Source: a virus
Reading direction: 5' to 3' (one strand)
IMG/VR virus record: IMGVR_UViG_3300029922_000102
Span: 1 to 48,461 of that record
DNA length: 48,461 nt
Below the pieces are notes generated by a model. It ran no database searches. It saw nothing but the letters and a program-made list of their open reading frames with translations, and was not told where the DNA came from. A program made the position numbers and the translations under genes. This document shows, piece by piece, positions 1-6,559 of this stretch (positions within the stretch are counted from its first letter, which is position 1; each line of letters starts with the position of its first letter).

Positions 1-171
1 CACTTTGAACGTGGTTATGTTCCAAAAACCGGTATTGGGCGGGGATGCGACCCAATTCGTACCGGCTACGATCAAACAATACATTTCAGCGGGTGAAACG
101 GCCGTTCCGAGCTTTGGGCAAATTTCAGCTTAACTTATCCCCTATTCCGTTGGTTTAAAGGTCGTGGGACG
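1..171. repeat. Terminal direct repeat, left copy
   Basis: These 171 bases recur at the right end (48291-48461) with a single difference, A at 127 versus G at 48417. The difference is synonymous in the patatin gene (TCA versus TCG, both Ser). This is the normal sign of a complete circular or terminally redundant phage genome. Whether it is a physical terminal repeat or an assembly overlap of a circularly permuted genome cannot be decided here. Confidence 0.95.
2..133 (+). CDS. Patatin-like protein, partial C-terminal 43 residues (redundant copy)
   Basis: The reading frame is already open at the left edge and encodes the last 43 residues of the patatin-like gene found whole at 47488-48423. 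It is not a second gene. It exists because the contig ends overlap. The stop codon at 131-133 is followed by the terminator at 160-197, so on the closed genome the patatin gene is the last gene of the late operon. Confidence 0.95.
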   Translation, partial: TLNVVMFQKPVLGGDATQFVPATIKQYISAGETAVPSFGQISA

Positions 172-197
172 TGATACACCCCACGGCCTTTTTTTAT
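160..197 (+). terminator. Rho-independent terminator after the late operon
   Basis: The arm GGTCGTGGG (160-168) pairs with CCCACGGCC (180-188) through nine pairs including one U-G, with an 11-base loop, followed directly by seven Ts. It lies 26 bases after the patatin stop and before promoter P1, so it separates late from early transcription. Confidence 0.85.
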
Positions 198-209
198 TTA
201 CTTTGACGC

Positions 210-239
210 TTGACAACTAATACCGTGATACCGTAATAT
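210..239 (+). promoter_or_regulatory. Promoter P1 (early) with operator-like box
   Basis: TTGACA at 210-215 and TAATAT at 234-239 are separated by 18 bases. The spacer contains ATACCGTGATACC (220-232), an identical 13-mer to that in promoter P3 at 18938-18950 and related to the palindrome at 7634-7655. The box reads as two tandem copies of ATACCGT at an 8-base step. Its position between -35 and -10 suggests a repressor site shared by several promoters. The promoter is seen directly; the operator role is inferred. Confidence 0.75.
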
Positions 240-424
240 CAATCTCGTTGAAGGGGTTGGGCTTGGTTATCGGCCAACCGGCGGGGCTTAGACCGCCTGA
301 ATCAAAACTTCCCATTCGTGTGGGGATTCGGCAAAAGGTTTGGTTCTTTTAAATGATGCGGGACGCTACGGCAAAGACGCACTCTACCCAACGCCTTCAA
401 CAAAATTTTGTATCGGGGTATCAA
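240..424 (+). promoter_or_regulatory. Structured leader downstream of P1, no clear gene
   Basis: The predicted transcript start is near 246. Two short hairpins are visible: GGTTGG (255-260) with CCAACC (274-279), and GGCGG (280-284) with CCGCC (293-297). A 34-codon frame beginning with TTG at 248 and ending at 352 is open, but it has no ribosome binding site and resembles nothing I recognise. ATG codons at 353 and 356 are in frame with the next gene but also lack a ribosome binding site. Confidence 0.4.
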
Positions 425-616
425 ATGAAAAGACATTGGTTTTATTGGCTCGGTTTCGTGGTTTGTTACTTTCCGGTGGACAAATTTCTCTCTAGGGGTT
501 TCGCGTATTTCCAAAACATGGATAGTGAAATTGAAGGAAAGATTTATTTGGACGACGTGGAAACACCGGCTTTTATTCGCAAAACCTTTGGAGTTAAATT
601 ATCAAACGTCAAATAA
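425..616 (+). CDS. Small hypothetical membrane-associated protein
   Basis: This is a 63-residue product starting MKRHWFYWLGFVV, with an aromatic hydrophobic segment at residues 4-17 and a polar, acidic C-terminal half. I chose the ATG at 425 because CGGGG lies 8-12 bases upstream, as in the other early genes. An in-frame ATG at 353 would add 24 residues but has no ribosome binding site. It is the first gene after promoter P1. No family is recognised. Confidence 0.5.
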   Translation: MKRHWFYWLGFVVCYFPVDKFLSRGFAYFQNMDSEIEGKIYLDDVETPAFIRKTFGVKLSNVK

Positions 617-699
617 ACAAAGGCGAATTGGCGTTTGGATTGTTTTTGGCTGGGTTGTTTGTGTGGGGTTGTTGGTTGGATGGTTGGATAAAATTTTAA
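598..699 (+). CDS. Possible 33-residue single-span membrane peptide
   Basis: After the gene at 425-616, this frame encodes a basic N-terminus and a hydrophobic segment (KGELAFGLFLAGLFVWG) ending in ...WIKF at a TAA. The stop sits in a 26-base block (691-716) repeated exactly at 20621-20646, where it is likewise the TAA ending the methyltransferase gene (...VKF), which favours this frame. No ATG exists. Initiation would need ATT or ATC after GGAG at 590-593. The overlapping +1 frame (525-710, GTG start) also encodes a hydrophobic span and is the alternative. Confidence 0.25.
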   Translation: MIKRQINKGELAFGLFLAGLFVWGCWLDGWIKF

Positions 700-712
700 A
701 TCGGGGGTAGTT

Positions 713-1384
713 ATGAGTAAGACAGTTGAAACACCGTTGGCGGTTGTGGGCGTGGATTTGAAAAAGTCGTTAAGCGTCATTGACCAAATTAAGAAAAAGG
801 TAGGACATTTGGCCATTTCGATGGCGGCCAATTTGGTTAAAACCAAAGAGGATTACGACGCGGCAATTGTGTTGGGAAAAGAAGGCAACGACGCAATCAA
901 GGACATTAAGAATGCCGCCGAAAAAGAAACGCGGGAAGCCGACGCCTTTGTTAAAAAGGTCAAGGCGAACGCCAAGGCGGTTATTACTTCGATTGAAGAA
1001 CCGCAAGACGGTTTACGCGATCGGTGCGCCGTTTACTTGGCCAAGGAAAACGAGAAGCGGGCCAAGGAATTGGCGAAAGTGGCCGAACAAAAAAACAAGG
1101 TTGAAGAACAGGCGTTAACGGCACCAACTACCGAAAGCCAAGAAAAGCTTTTGGCGAAAGCCGACAAGTTGGACGACAAGATTGAGGCGATCGAAACCAA
1201 CGTTCCAACTTCCATGGTTATGGAACGCCGGTTTAAGATTACTGACGAAAGCCTTGTTCCGCGTCAATACTTGGTAATTGACGAAAAGGCATTGCGGACG
1301 GCTGGGGGCGGTGTGAAAGAACCTATCCGTACCGACATTCCAGGTGTGGAGTATTACGACGCCCCGAAAGTGGCGTTCCGTTGA
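713..1384 (+). CDS. Coiled-coil early protein upstream of ERF
   Basis: The product has 223 residues. Residues about 40-170 are rich in Lys, Glu and Ala with heptad-like spacing, predicting a long coiled coil. The last 60 residues are mixed and probably globular (…IPGVEYYDAPKVAFR). Proteins of this layout commonly sit directly upstream of phage single-strand annealing genes, and here the stop overlaps the ERF start (TTGA, 1381-1384), indicating translational coupling. A role in recombination or in protecting DNA ends is inferred from position only. The ribosome binding site is GGGGG in AAATCGGGGGTAGTTATGA. Confidence 0.75.
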   Translation: MSKTVETPLAVVGVDLKKSLSVIDQIKKKVGHLAISMAANLVKTKEDYDAAIVLGKEGNDAIKDIKNAAEKETREADAFVKKVKANAKAVITSIEEPQDGLRDRCAVYLAKENEKRAKELAKVAEQKNKVEEQALTAPTTESQEKLLAKADKLDDKIEAIETNVPTSMVMERRFKITDESLVPRQYLVIDEKALRTAGGGVKEPIRTDIPGVEYYDAPKVAFR

Positions 1385-2184
1385 AATATTCCGAATCGGT
1401 TAAAAAATTAGCCCCTGCACTTTTAGCGGTGCAGGGGAAAATTAGGAACATGAAAAAAGAGGCGATTAACGAAGAGTTAAACACCATGTACGTTGACTTG
1501 CCAACGGTACTAAAGTTTGTCCGTCCAATCCTACAATCCGAAGACATAGTTTTAATTCAGGGAACCGAGAAGGTGGGCGACGAAGACGGAATTGTTACCC
1601 GCCTAATGCACAAAAGCGGGGAATATGTAGAATCTCTTACGTCAACCAAAATGGTGGACGTGAACAACTCGTTTGAAGAGTTGCAATTGGATAAAACGAA
1701 TTACCTTCAAAAGTACGGTGGCCAGATTACTTATATGCGCCGGTACGCAATCTTTACCCTATTGGGGATAGGGACCGAAGACAACGACGGGAACGAGCCA
1801 AAGAACGTCACACAAGCGGACATGGCCGAAGAGTTTAGGGAAAAAGCGGTAAAGGCTTCAAAGAAGGGGACGATCAAGCCGGAAAAGACAATCACGTTGG
1901 CACAAAGGATTGAAGAATTGCCTAAGGATTTGAAAGAGATTTTGGAAAGGGTGGGGGCTAAAACGGCGGTTCAAAAGTTAACAATTATGCGGGTGGCCAA
2001 GTGGGACATTCGGACGGCCACAAAGGAATGTTTAAGGCGTTTGAGGGTGGCGAAGCCGTCGGGTCCGCGCGGGCCCCACAAAGGATTGGAAACAATGACG
2101 GCGGCCGAAGGTGCGAAGTTGGACAAGATAGCGGATAAGCATAGAAAAATAATTCAAAGAAAAGGAACAAAAGCCAATGGCTAA
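1381..2184 (+). CDS. erf: ERF-family single-strand DNA annealing protein
   Basis: The 267-residue product matches the ERF superfamily pattern. It starts with LAPALLAVQGKIRNMKKEAI, then a YVDLPTVLKFVRPIL segment (residues ~38-52) and the conserved GGQITYMRRYAIFTLLGIGTE block (~112-133) followed by DNDG. ERF proteins anneal complementary single strands during phage recombination and genome circularisation. The start is TTG at 1381, overlapping the previous stop. The first ATG (1450) would remove conserved residues. The C-terminal third is basic and linker-like (residues ~150-267). This is the only recognisable DNA-metabolism enzyme of the early region, so replication probably relies on the host. 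Confidence 0.85.
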   Translation: MKYSESVKKLAPALLAVQGKIRNMKKEAINEELNTMYVDLPTVLKFVRPILQSEDIVLIQGTEKVGDEDGIVTRLMHKSGEYVESLTSTKMVDVNNSFEELQLDKTNYLQKYGGQITYMRRYAIFTLLGIGTEDNDGNEPKNVTQADMAEEFREKAVKASKKGTIKPEKTITLAQRIEELPKDLKEILERVGAKTAVQKLTIMRVAKWDIRTATKECLRRLRVAKPSGPRGPHKGLETMTAAEGAKLDKIADKHRKIIQRKGTKANG

Positions 2185-2413
2185 AAATAAGACGCCGGAA
2201 AAGAAAGAAGCGGAAATTTCAACGGTAAGTATTCGATTGGACAAGGAAACATACCGGTCAGTTAACCGCAAGCTTTTTGAGTTGAACGACCGGTTCGCAC
2301 AAAACAAACAAGGCAATCTTTCTTATGCCAATTTGTGCCGGATTTCAAACGAAATCTGGTTGCGAGACAAGGCGTTTCAAGCCGAAGTTGAAAAGCGGTT
2401 TTTGGCACAATGA
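2177..2413 (+). CDS. Small ribbon-helix-helix-like protein
   Basis: This is a 78-residue basic protein overlapping the erf stop by 8 bases. Residues 15-35 (STVSIRLDKETYRSVNRKL) look like the strand plus first helix of a ribbon-helix-helix fold (alternating residues VSIRLD, then a helix). The second helix could be residues ~48-65. If so, it is a candidate DNA-binding regulator. Ribbon-helix-helix repressors often bind tandem 8-base sites like the ATACCGTG boxes in promoters P1 and P3. The fold is a visual judgement and the function is inferred. Confidence 0.5.
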   Translation: MAKNKTPEKKEAEISTVSIRLDKETYRSVNRKLFELNDRFAQNKQGNLSYANLCRISNEIWLRDKAFQAEVEKRFLAQ

Positions 2414-2643
2414 AGGGAACGGAACGAAAACAAGAGAGCGTGACGCTTCAAAATTATACGGCCATGAAACGGGTTGTAAAAATGCTGGGGCGATCGTTGA
2501 ATTGTGAGGTTAAGAATTGTCCTGGGTGTGGTAAGGAACGCGACGAACGCCTAGGACCGTGCCGAATGTGCCGCGCCGCAAGAAATGTTTTGATGCAAGC
2601 AAGGATAATTTTAAAAGGGATTCACGGGGTTAAGGAAGTTTAA
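2410..2643 (+). CDS. Small zinc-ribbon protein
   Basis: The 77-residue product overlaps the previous gene by ATGA. It carries two cysteine pairs, CPGCG near residue 38 and CRMC near residue 51, within a basic context, typical of a structural zinc ribbon. No enzyme motif is visible. It belongs to the unusually large set of CxxC proteins of this genome. Function is unknown; nucleic-acid or protein binding is plausible. Confidence 0.6.
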   Translation: MKGTERKQESVTLQNYTAMKRVVKMLGRSLNCEVKNCPGCGKERDERLGPCRMCRAARNVLMQARIILKGIHGVKEV

Positions 2644-2663
2644 ATTTTGATTCGGGGGAAGTT

Positions 2664-2819
2664 ATGAACGGCATATTTAAGTGGTTCTTAATGTCTTATT
2701 CAATTGGAGTGATGGTTTATGGTTCAATTGAAAGCCAAAAATCTTATATGTGGGGTTGCACGGCGACCCTATTTTGTTTTTACTTGGCCGATTTGGTAAT
2801 TAATGGACGTGAACAATGA
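2664..2819 (+). CDS. Small two-span membrane protein
   Basis: This is a 51-residue product (MNGIFKWFLMSYSIG...). Two hydrophobic segments, residues ~5-20 and ~30-46, are separated by a short polar loop containing SQKS. The start is supported by CGGGGG five bases upstream in the same TTCGGGGGAAGTT context used by other early genes. A ten-codon frame (2816-2848) overlaps its end and may couple translation to the next gene. No family is recognised. Confidence 0.55.
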   Translation: MNGIFKWFLMSYSIGVMVYGSIESQKSYMWGCTATLFCFYLADLVINGREQ

Positions 2820-2844
2820 GCGCCGAAGACAGGGAGGCTGAAAA

Positions 2845-3189
2845 ATGAAAATGCACGAATTAAAAACAATAGACCCGTTCTTTGAACAGTTGGGACCGGA
2901 CAAGAAGAATTTGGAAATCCGATACAACGACCGAAAGATTGAGAGGGGCGACATTTTAATTTTGGCCCATTGGCTAGGGTCCGCGGCGGAATGGTCCGGT
3001 AAGGCGGTCTTGGCTAAAGTTATTTACCGATTGCCATTGATAACCGTACCCAATTTAGTTATTCCTAACCCGCTTGGAATGGTGACCGAGGCAAGATATT
3101 GGGAAGCGTTCGGGTTAAAGTTTTACGAAGACGGCAAGCAAATGAAGCGCACCGAGGCCCACAAGTACGCCCATAAGTTGGTTTCGTGA
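2845..3189 (+). CDS. DUF3850/ASCH-domain protein
   Basis: The 114-residue product shows the DUF3850 pattern: HELKTIDPFFEQL at the start, then NLEIRYNDRKIERGDILIL (residues ~22-40), then a beta-strand rich region. This ASCH-like, PUA-related fold is thought to bind RNA or modified nucleotides. Length agrees with the family. The start has GGGAGG nine bases upstream. It sits in a small-gene early operon, overlapping the next GTG start by four bases. Substrate is unknown. Confidence 0.7.
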   Translation: MKMHELKTIDPFFEQLGPDKKNLEIRYNDRKIERGDILILAHWLGSAAEWSGKAVLAKVIYRLPLITVPNLVIPNPLGMVTEARYWEAFGLKFYEDGKQMKRTEAHKYAHKLVS

Positions 3190-3305
3190 GGGGTTGGGAA
3201 ATAGATTGTCCGCGGCACGGGTTGGCCAAAATGATTATGGTAATTGACCAACTTTGGTGTACGTTTTGTTGGCATGAAAAGCCGTTTAATGCGGGAAAGG
3301 AATGA
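3186..3305 (+). CDS. Tiny Cys/His protein
   Basis: This 39-residue product starts at a GTG overlapping the previous stop (GTGA). It has CPRH at residues 8-11 and CTFCWH at 25-30, a compact four-ligand zinc knuckle. It fills exactly the space between two genes. No known family. Confidence 0.45.
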   Translation: MRGWEIDCPRHGLAKMIMVIDQLWCTFCWHEKPFNAGKE

Positions 3306-3307
3306 AG

Positions 3308-3409
3308 ATGGCATACAGTGACGAAAAGCAGTCCAATGTAGGAACTGAAATGATACCGCATAAAGATAGTTGTCGCTGTGATGAATGTGAAAAGGAAATT
3401 TGTTTATGA
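3308..3409 (+). CDS. Tiny Cys-rich protein
   Basis: This is a 33-residue frame starting MAYSDEKQSNVG, with four cysteines in CRCDEC...C near its C-terminus. The start has AGGAATGAAG just upstream, and the stop overlaps the next start (ATGA). It lies at the left border of the cassette region and could be a real peptide or a remnant. Confidence 0.35.
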   Translation: MAYSDEKQSNVGTEMIPHKDSCRCDECEKEICL

Positions 3410-3621
3410 GGATTTTAAGAGTAATTGTAGATACAAGAACTCACGGAAACGGAACGCCAGAAAGCCCGTTTTATATATCGACAGAATACACATCTCTTGA
3501 TGGTTTACTTAAAAAAGATTCCGAACGGGGAGAACCTCTGTTTTTTGAAGATCACAGTGCTGTTGGCTTTCTTTCTTTGGGTGGTAAAAAATATGTGATG
3601 GTAACGCCAGATATTCAGTAG
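3406..3621 (+). CDS. Hypothetical protein, first of the cassette region
   Basis: This is a 71-residue product (MRILRVIVDTRTHGNG...). It appears to be a small all-beta protein without cysteines, membrane segments or known motifs. I chose the ATG at 3406, overlapping the preceding stop. An upstream TTG at 3400 is in frame. From here to about 6.9 kb the sequence is visibly more AT-rich and uses TAG stops more often than the flanks, suggesting separate acquisition. Confidence 0.5.
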   Translation: MRILRVIVDTRTHGNGTPESPFYISTEYTSLDGLLKKDSERGEPLFFEDHSAVGFLSLGGKKYVMVTPDIQ

Positions 3622-3644
3622 TTAATTGAGTGGAGGTGAGAGGG

Positions 3645-3731
3645 ATGGCGAAAAAGCAACACTTTTGTTTAGGAGAGTATAAAAATGCAGAACGAGATCA
3701 TCTTAACTCAATGCAAACGAACCGAACCTAA
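3645..3731 (+). CDS. Possible 28-residue leader peptide
   Basis: An ATG with a very strong ribosome binding site (GGAGGTGAGAGGG) opens a 28-codon frame that overlaps the start of the Mom-like gene at 3685 in another frame. It may couple translation to that gene or be the remains of a cassette. No similarity is recognised. Confidence 0.25.
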   Translation: MAKKQHFCLGEYKNAERDHLNSMQTNRT

Positions 3732-4254
3732 ATTATTGGACCGTATGTCTGTTCATTACAGTCAACCAAAGGGATTCGTCGGTAGAAATATTTGTTATGA
3801 AGTTACTTTTGAAGGTAACTATTATGGAAATGTGGTTGCCGGGTCAGCTACGAGGTTTTTAAAGGGCAGGAATGAATATTTGGGAATAACAATTAAAATG
3901 TTAAACAACGTGGTCAATAACATATTTTTCAATGTTTGCAAAGTTGATGGGAAATACCCGATGAGAAATTTCACCACTGCTGTTATTGAAAAATTCGTGA
4001 AAGTGGTAAAGATAGATTGGGAAAATAAATATGGCGATAAGGTAGTTGGATTTGAAACTCTAATAGAAAAGCCGAGAACAGGAGAATTGTACAAAAGAGC
4101 GGGATGGAAAGAAGTTGGAGAAACCATTGGTTATACCTGTAAACGAGTTGCAGGCAAAGGAACAGATTCGTGGTCAGGTAAGCGTGTTTGGAAGACTGAT
4201 AAAGAATCGCTAAGGCCAAAAATTATTCTTTGCTTTAAGTTTGACGCCGTATAA
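3685..4254 (+). CDS. Mom-like DNA-modification protein (GNAT fold)
   Basis: The 189-residue product has the hallmarks I associate with phage Mom-family proteins: VHYSQPKGFVGRNICY (residues ~23-38), GSATRFLKGRNEYLG (~53-67), a NNVVNN-type segment, and the C-terminal block TGELYKRAGWKEVGETIGYT (~132-151) followed by CKR and GTDSW. Mu Mom modifies adenine in phage DNA (methylcarbamoylation) and blocks host restriction. The YKRAGW element is a GNAT-like acyl-group binding feature. Assignment is from recalled family patterns. A different GNAT-fold transferase is possible. It is AT-richer than the flanks and preceded by AGGAGAG. Confidence 0.6.
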   Translation: MQNEIILTQCKRTEPKLLDRMSVHYSQPKGFVGRNICYEVTFEGNYYGNVVAGSATRFLKGRNEYLGITIKMLNNVVNNIFFNVCKVDGKYPMRNFTTAVIEKFVKVVKIDWENKYGDKVVGFETLIEKPRTGELYKRAGWKEVGETIGYTCKRVAGKGTDSWSGKRVWKTDKESLRPKIILCFKFDAV

Positions 4255-4284
4255 CACTCATTAACCAGGACGAGAGGGAGCGAG

Positions 4285-4356
4285 ATGAAAACAGGAAGTT
4301 GTTGGAGGTATTTGATCGAGCTACCCGCCAGAGCGTGGTACTCAAATAAACGTTAG
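4285..4356 (+). CDS. Possible 23-residue peptide in a cassette slot
   Basis: The frame MKTGSCWRYLIELPARAWY... follows a strong GAGGGAG ribosome site and a conserved linker. It sits in a position equivalent to other cassette genes, but it is very short and may be a truncated remnant. Confidence 0.25.
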   Translation: MKTGSCWRYLIELPARAWYSNKR

Positions 4357-4368
4357 GAGAGGTGAAGG

Positions 4369-4572
4369 ATGGGAAACAAAGGCAAAGGTGGAGTAGGTAT
4401 GTTTTACAATAAAAAGCACCGCTCATGGTCAGTAACCGTGGGTGGAGTTTCACAAATAGTCGGTCTGTCTTCGCAAGCCAGCGCAGAAATGATGATGAAA
4501 CAAATGGCCTCGAATCTTAATCGAAGAAATCAGCTAGAAAAGGCTGGCAAGTTGGGACGAATAGACGAATAG
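4369..4572 (+). CDS. Hypothetical cassette protein
   Basis: This is a 67-residue basic protein. It begins with a Gly/Lys-rich stretch (MGNKGKGGVGMFYNKKHRSW), then a short beta-like segment and a helical, Met- and Gln-rich C-terminal half. The start has AGGAGAGGTGAAGG upstream. It ends with TAG at the head of a conserved linker. No family is recognised. Membership of the cassette array is the only context. Confidence 0.45.
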   Translation: MGNKGKGGVGMFYNKKHRSWSVTVGGVSQIVGLSSQASAEMMMKQMASNLNRRNQLEKAGKLGRIDE

Positions 4573-4596
4573 CCGTAAATAAAGCAAGTGGAGGGG
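4570..4596 (+). repeat. Cassette linker, copy 1 of an exact 27-base repeat
   Basis: This linker starts with the stop TAG and GCCGTAAATAAAG and ends with the purine-rich ribosome binding site GGAGGGG. It is identical base for base to 5841-5867. Related linkers starting (TA)GCCGTATA occur at 4247, 4815 and 6053. Confidence 0.85.
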
Positions 4597-4818
4597 ATGA
4601 TGGCATCGGAATTGAAGCCTTTTAGTTTTGAGATGGTAGCTGGTAAAAAGTGTTTGATGTACGGTTCGGTTCAACTTCGATACTTTGATGATTATGTTCC
4701 TGATGTCTTAATAAATGACATTGTTTATAGGATGAACGATGCTTATTTAATGGGCATGAATAAAGTTTTAGACGGAATTAAAAAACTGGTTATCGAGGAC
4801 ATAAACAGGTCGGAGTAG
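4597..4818 (+). CDS. Hypothetical cassette protein
   Basis: This is a 73-residue product starting MMASELKPFSFEM, with a predicted beta region and then a C-terminal amphipathic helix (…VLDGIKKLVIEDINRSE). No cysteines, membrane spans or recognised motifs. The start codon lies immediately after the repeated linker, whose GGAGGGG is the ribosome binding site. It ends with TAG in front of the next linker. Confidence 0.45.
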   Translation: MMASELKPFSFEMVAGKKCLMYGSVQLRYFDDYVPDVLINDIVYRMNDAYLMGMNKVLDGIKKLVIEDINRSE

Positions 4819-4848
4819 CCGTATATCAGGCACGATAGGGAGGGTGTG

Positions 4849-5202
4849 ATGAGTGAACCGAAAGAAGTGATTACGGAGGAGACGGTGAAATTGCGAGTCG
4901 AATACTATCGTGGATTTTCGGATTTAGCACCCGAAGGATGGGCGGTAATGGAAGGGCCTGTTAGACGTGCTTTCTTTTACGACACCAGAGTACAAGCCGA
5001 AATTGTCATGCGGGATATTCAGCTTAACGATCTTAAAATTAAGTCGGAAGCCAACGCCAAGAAAGCTGAAATAGCAGTTAAAGCCTTGGAGTTAATTGAT
5101 AACCGCTACGATGAATTGAGTTATATCGAAATGGGCGAATTACAAATAATTGCTCAAACAGCTTTAAAAGAATTGTCCGAACTGATGAAGGAGAAGCCAT
5201 GA
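4849..5202 (+). CDS. Hypothetical cassette protein, paralogue A
   Basis: This is a 117-residue product. Residues 1-73 (MSEPKEVITEETVKLRVEYY... to ...SEANAKKA) are nearly identical to residues 39-111 of the protein at 6089-6559, with one Arg/Lys difference. The last nine residues, LSELMKEKP, are also shared. The middle differs. The N-terminal part is probably a small alpha/beta domain, the remainder helical. The start ATG follows GGGAGGGTGTG; the stop overlaps the next gene (ATGA). Unknown function. Confidence 0.5.
   Translation: MSEPKEVITEETVKLRVEYYRGFSDLAPEGWAVMEGPVRRAFFYDTRVQAEIVMRDIQLNDLKIKSEANAKKAEIAVKALELIDNRYDELSYIEMGELQIIAQTALKELSELMKEKP
4850..5067 (+). repeat. 218-bp duplicated segment, copy 1
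   Basis: Matches 6204-6421 at 217 of 218 positions (the one difference is G4988 versus A6342). The short block around TCCGAACTGATGAAGGAGAA at the 3' end of both genes is also shared. The near identity implies a recent duplication or ongoing gene conversion. Confidence 0.95.
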
Positions 5203-5579
5203 GTGAAGAAGTAAAAGAGGGGCCGTTTGACATAACCAAAATGGGTGATGTAGTTATGGGGGAAAGTGTAGTTGGGGCTAAACGTAATATTGATTGTGAT
5301 TGGTGGGATACCAGAGAACCAGAAGTCAAGTGGACTCAAATTCTGTTAAAAGATTTAGAAAAACCAATTCAAAAAATAATCCTAGAGAATGCAAAGCGAG
5401 ACGTTGAAATTTCAGAGCTACGGGATAAGCTGACAGAGGCTATGAAGTTGTTGAGTGATATGCCGGTGTTAGAAGATGGGGAGTGTAGAAATTGCTATAG
5501 TCATTGGAATGGAATTCAACGTGAAGTTTTGTACTGTGATTGGCACAAGCAGTACGAAGCCTTAAAGAGTACTGTTTAA
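5199..5579 (+). CDS. Hypothetical coiled-coil and zinc-knuckle protein
   Basis: The 126-residue product has an acidic N-terminus, a central predicted coiled coil (residues ~50-90, containing SELRDKLTEAMKLL) and a C-terminal cysteine/histidine cluster (CRNCYSHW and CDWH). A 27-base DNA stretch coding for ELRDKL.EA (5415-5441) recurs at 6646-6672 in the gene at 6556-6885, so the two genes share a segment. Overlaps the preceding stop by ATGA. Confidence 0.5.
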   Translation: MSEEVKEGPFDITKMGDVVMGESVVGAKRNIDCDWWDTREPEVKWTQILLKDLEKPIQKIILENAKRDVEISELRDKLTEAMKLLSDMPVLEDGECRNCYSHWNGIQREVLYCDWHKQYEALKSTV

Positions 5580-5614
5580 ATCAATTTAACAAGGACGAAA
5601 GGGAGAGGTGAAGG

Positions 5615-5794
5615 ATGGCTATGGCTCAATGTGGACGTTGTGATCGTAAAAAAGATGAAATCGAAGGAAATAACCGCATGATTTTTTGTGATAAAAAAAT
5701 GTTTTTGGGTAATGGAAAATGGTATTGCGAGAAATGCTGGAATGAGACCGAAAAATTTTTTCATCGTGATTTTGTTTTTAGAGACAGAGATTAA
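5615..5794 (+). CDS. Small zinc-finger cassette protein
   Basis: The 59-residue product MAMAQCGRCDRKKDEIEGNN... contains CGRC near residue 6 and CEKC near residue 38, forming a likely treble-clef or ribbon zinc site, then an aromatic, charged C-terminus. Strong ribosome site GGGAGAGGTGAAGG. Downstream to 5840 only a linker-like spacer is seen. No specific family. Confidence 0.5.
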   Translation: MAMAQCGRCDRKKDEIEGNNRMIFCDKKMFLGNGKWYCEKCWNETEKFFHRDFVFRDRD

Positions 5795-5840
5795 GCAAAA
5801 AGAAAAGAACTGCCCTTGGAACGGTAAAACGATATTTCCG

Positions 5841-5867
5841 TAGCCGTAAATAAAGCAAGTGGAGGGG
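5841..5867 (+). repeat. Cassette linker, copy 2 of an exact 27-base repeat
   Basis: Identical to 4570-4596. Here the TAG is not the stop of a visible gene, since the gene at 5615 ends at 5794. The linker therefore seems to have moved or been left behind independently of its original coding neighbour. Confidence 0.85.
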
Positions 5868-5873
5868 TGAAGG

Positions 5874-6056
5874 ATGAGCAACAGACCTTTTAAAAATAAG
5901 AATACGCACATCGTTTGTGGCGCTTGCGGAACGGCCTTATTGGCAGGTGATTGGTATGAACACAACGAAACGTGTCCCGCATTAGACGAACTCGAAGAAG
6001 GTGATGAGCCGGAATATACTAAAGGCGTTGAAGAAGAGCTTTTAGAGAATTTGTAG
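5874..6056 (+). CDS. Small zinc-finger cassette protein
   Basis: The 60-residue product has CGAC (residues 15-18) and HNETC (residues 30-34), a plausible CCHC zinc site, followed by a strongly acidic C-terminal tail rich in Glu and Asp. It follows the repeated linker and a GGAGGGGTGAAGG ribosome site, and ends in TAG at the next linker. Function unknown. Confidence 0.45.
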   Translation: MSNRPFKNKNTHIVCGACGTALLAGDWYEHNETCPALDELEEGDEPEYTKGVEEELLENL

Positions 6057-6088
6057 CCGTATAAACAGTAAATGAGGGGGAGGGTGTG

Positions 6089-6559
6089 ATGAGTGAACCG
6101 AAATGTAAATGTGGGCACGTTGAGAGCCAGCATACAGCGGAACGTAACAGAGCTATAAACAACCGTATTTGCCACAATTGCCAATGTAACGAGTTTGACG
6201 CCGTGAGTGAACCGAAAGAAGTGATTACGGAGGAGACGGTGAAATTGCGAGTCGAATACTATCGTGGATTTTCGGATTTAGCACCCGAAGGATGGGCGGT
6301 AATGGAAGGGCCTGTTAGACGTGCTTTCTTTTACGACACCAAAGTACAAGCCGAAATTGTCATGCGGGATATTCAGCTTAACGATCTTAAAATTAAGTCG
6401 GAAGCCAACGCCAAGAAAGCTAAGGCGTGGGATGAGTTGGAGAAGTGGATAAAAAGAGCCCCAGCTGAACCAATAATGAAGGGCATGACAAGTATGTATG
6501 GTGTGGCTATGGATGCCGTTTTAGAACACATGTCCGAACTGATGAAGGAGAAGCTATGA
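6089..6559 (+). CDS. Chimeric cassette protein: zinc finger fused to paralogue-A domain
   Basis: The 156-residue product starts MSEPKCKCGHVESQH, with a second cluster CHNCQC near residue 30, then repeats SEPKEVITEE... and is the near-identical copy of the protein at 4849. The junction (…NEFDAV then SEPK…) uses the same 12 bases (GTTTGACGCCGT) that form the end of the Mom-like gene and start of its linker at 4241-4252. This suggests a fusion formed by recombination at a linker. The segment before LMKEKL differs from paralogue A. Confidence 0.55.
   Translation: MSEPKCKCGHVESQHTAERNRAINNRICHNCQCNEFDAVSEPKEVITEETVKLRVEYYRGFSDLAPEGWAVMEGPVRRAFFYDTKVQAEIVMRDIQLNDLKIKSEANAKKAKAWDELEKWIKRAPAEPIMKGMTSMYGVAMDAVLEHMSELMKEKL
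6204..6421 (+). repeat. 218-bp duplicated segment, copy 2
   Basis: Second copy of 4850-5067, one mismatch. Here it is in frame behind a zinc-finger segment instead of at the start of the gene. Confidence 0.95.

Noticed and set aside
5576-6184. 202-codon minus-strand frame in the cassette region
   Set aside because: It spans several plus-strand genes and linkers with their own ribosome sites; its product is low-complexity and hydrophobic in patches, with no domain. Unlike the intein ORF, it shows no protein-like motifs.
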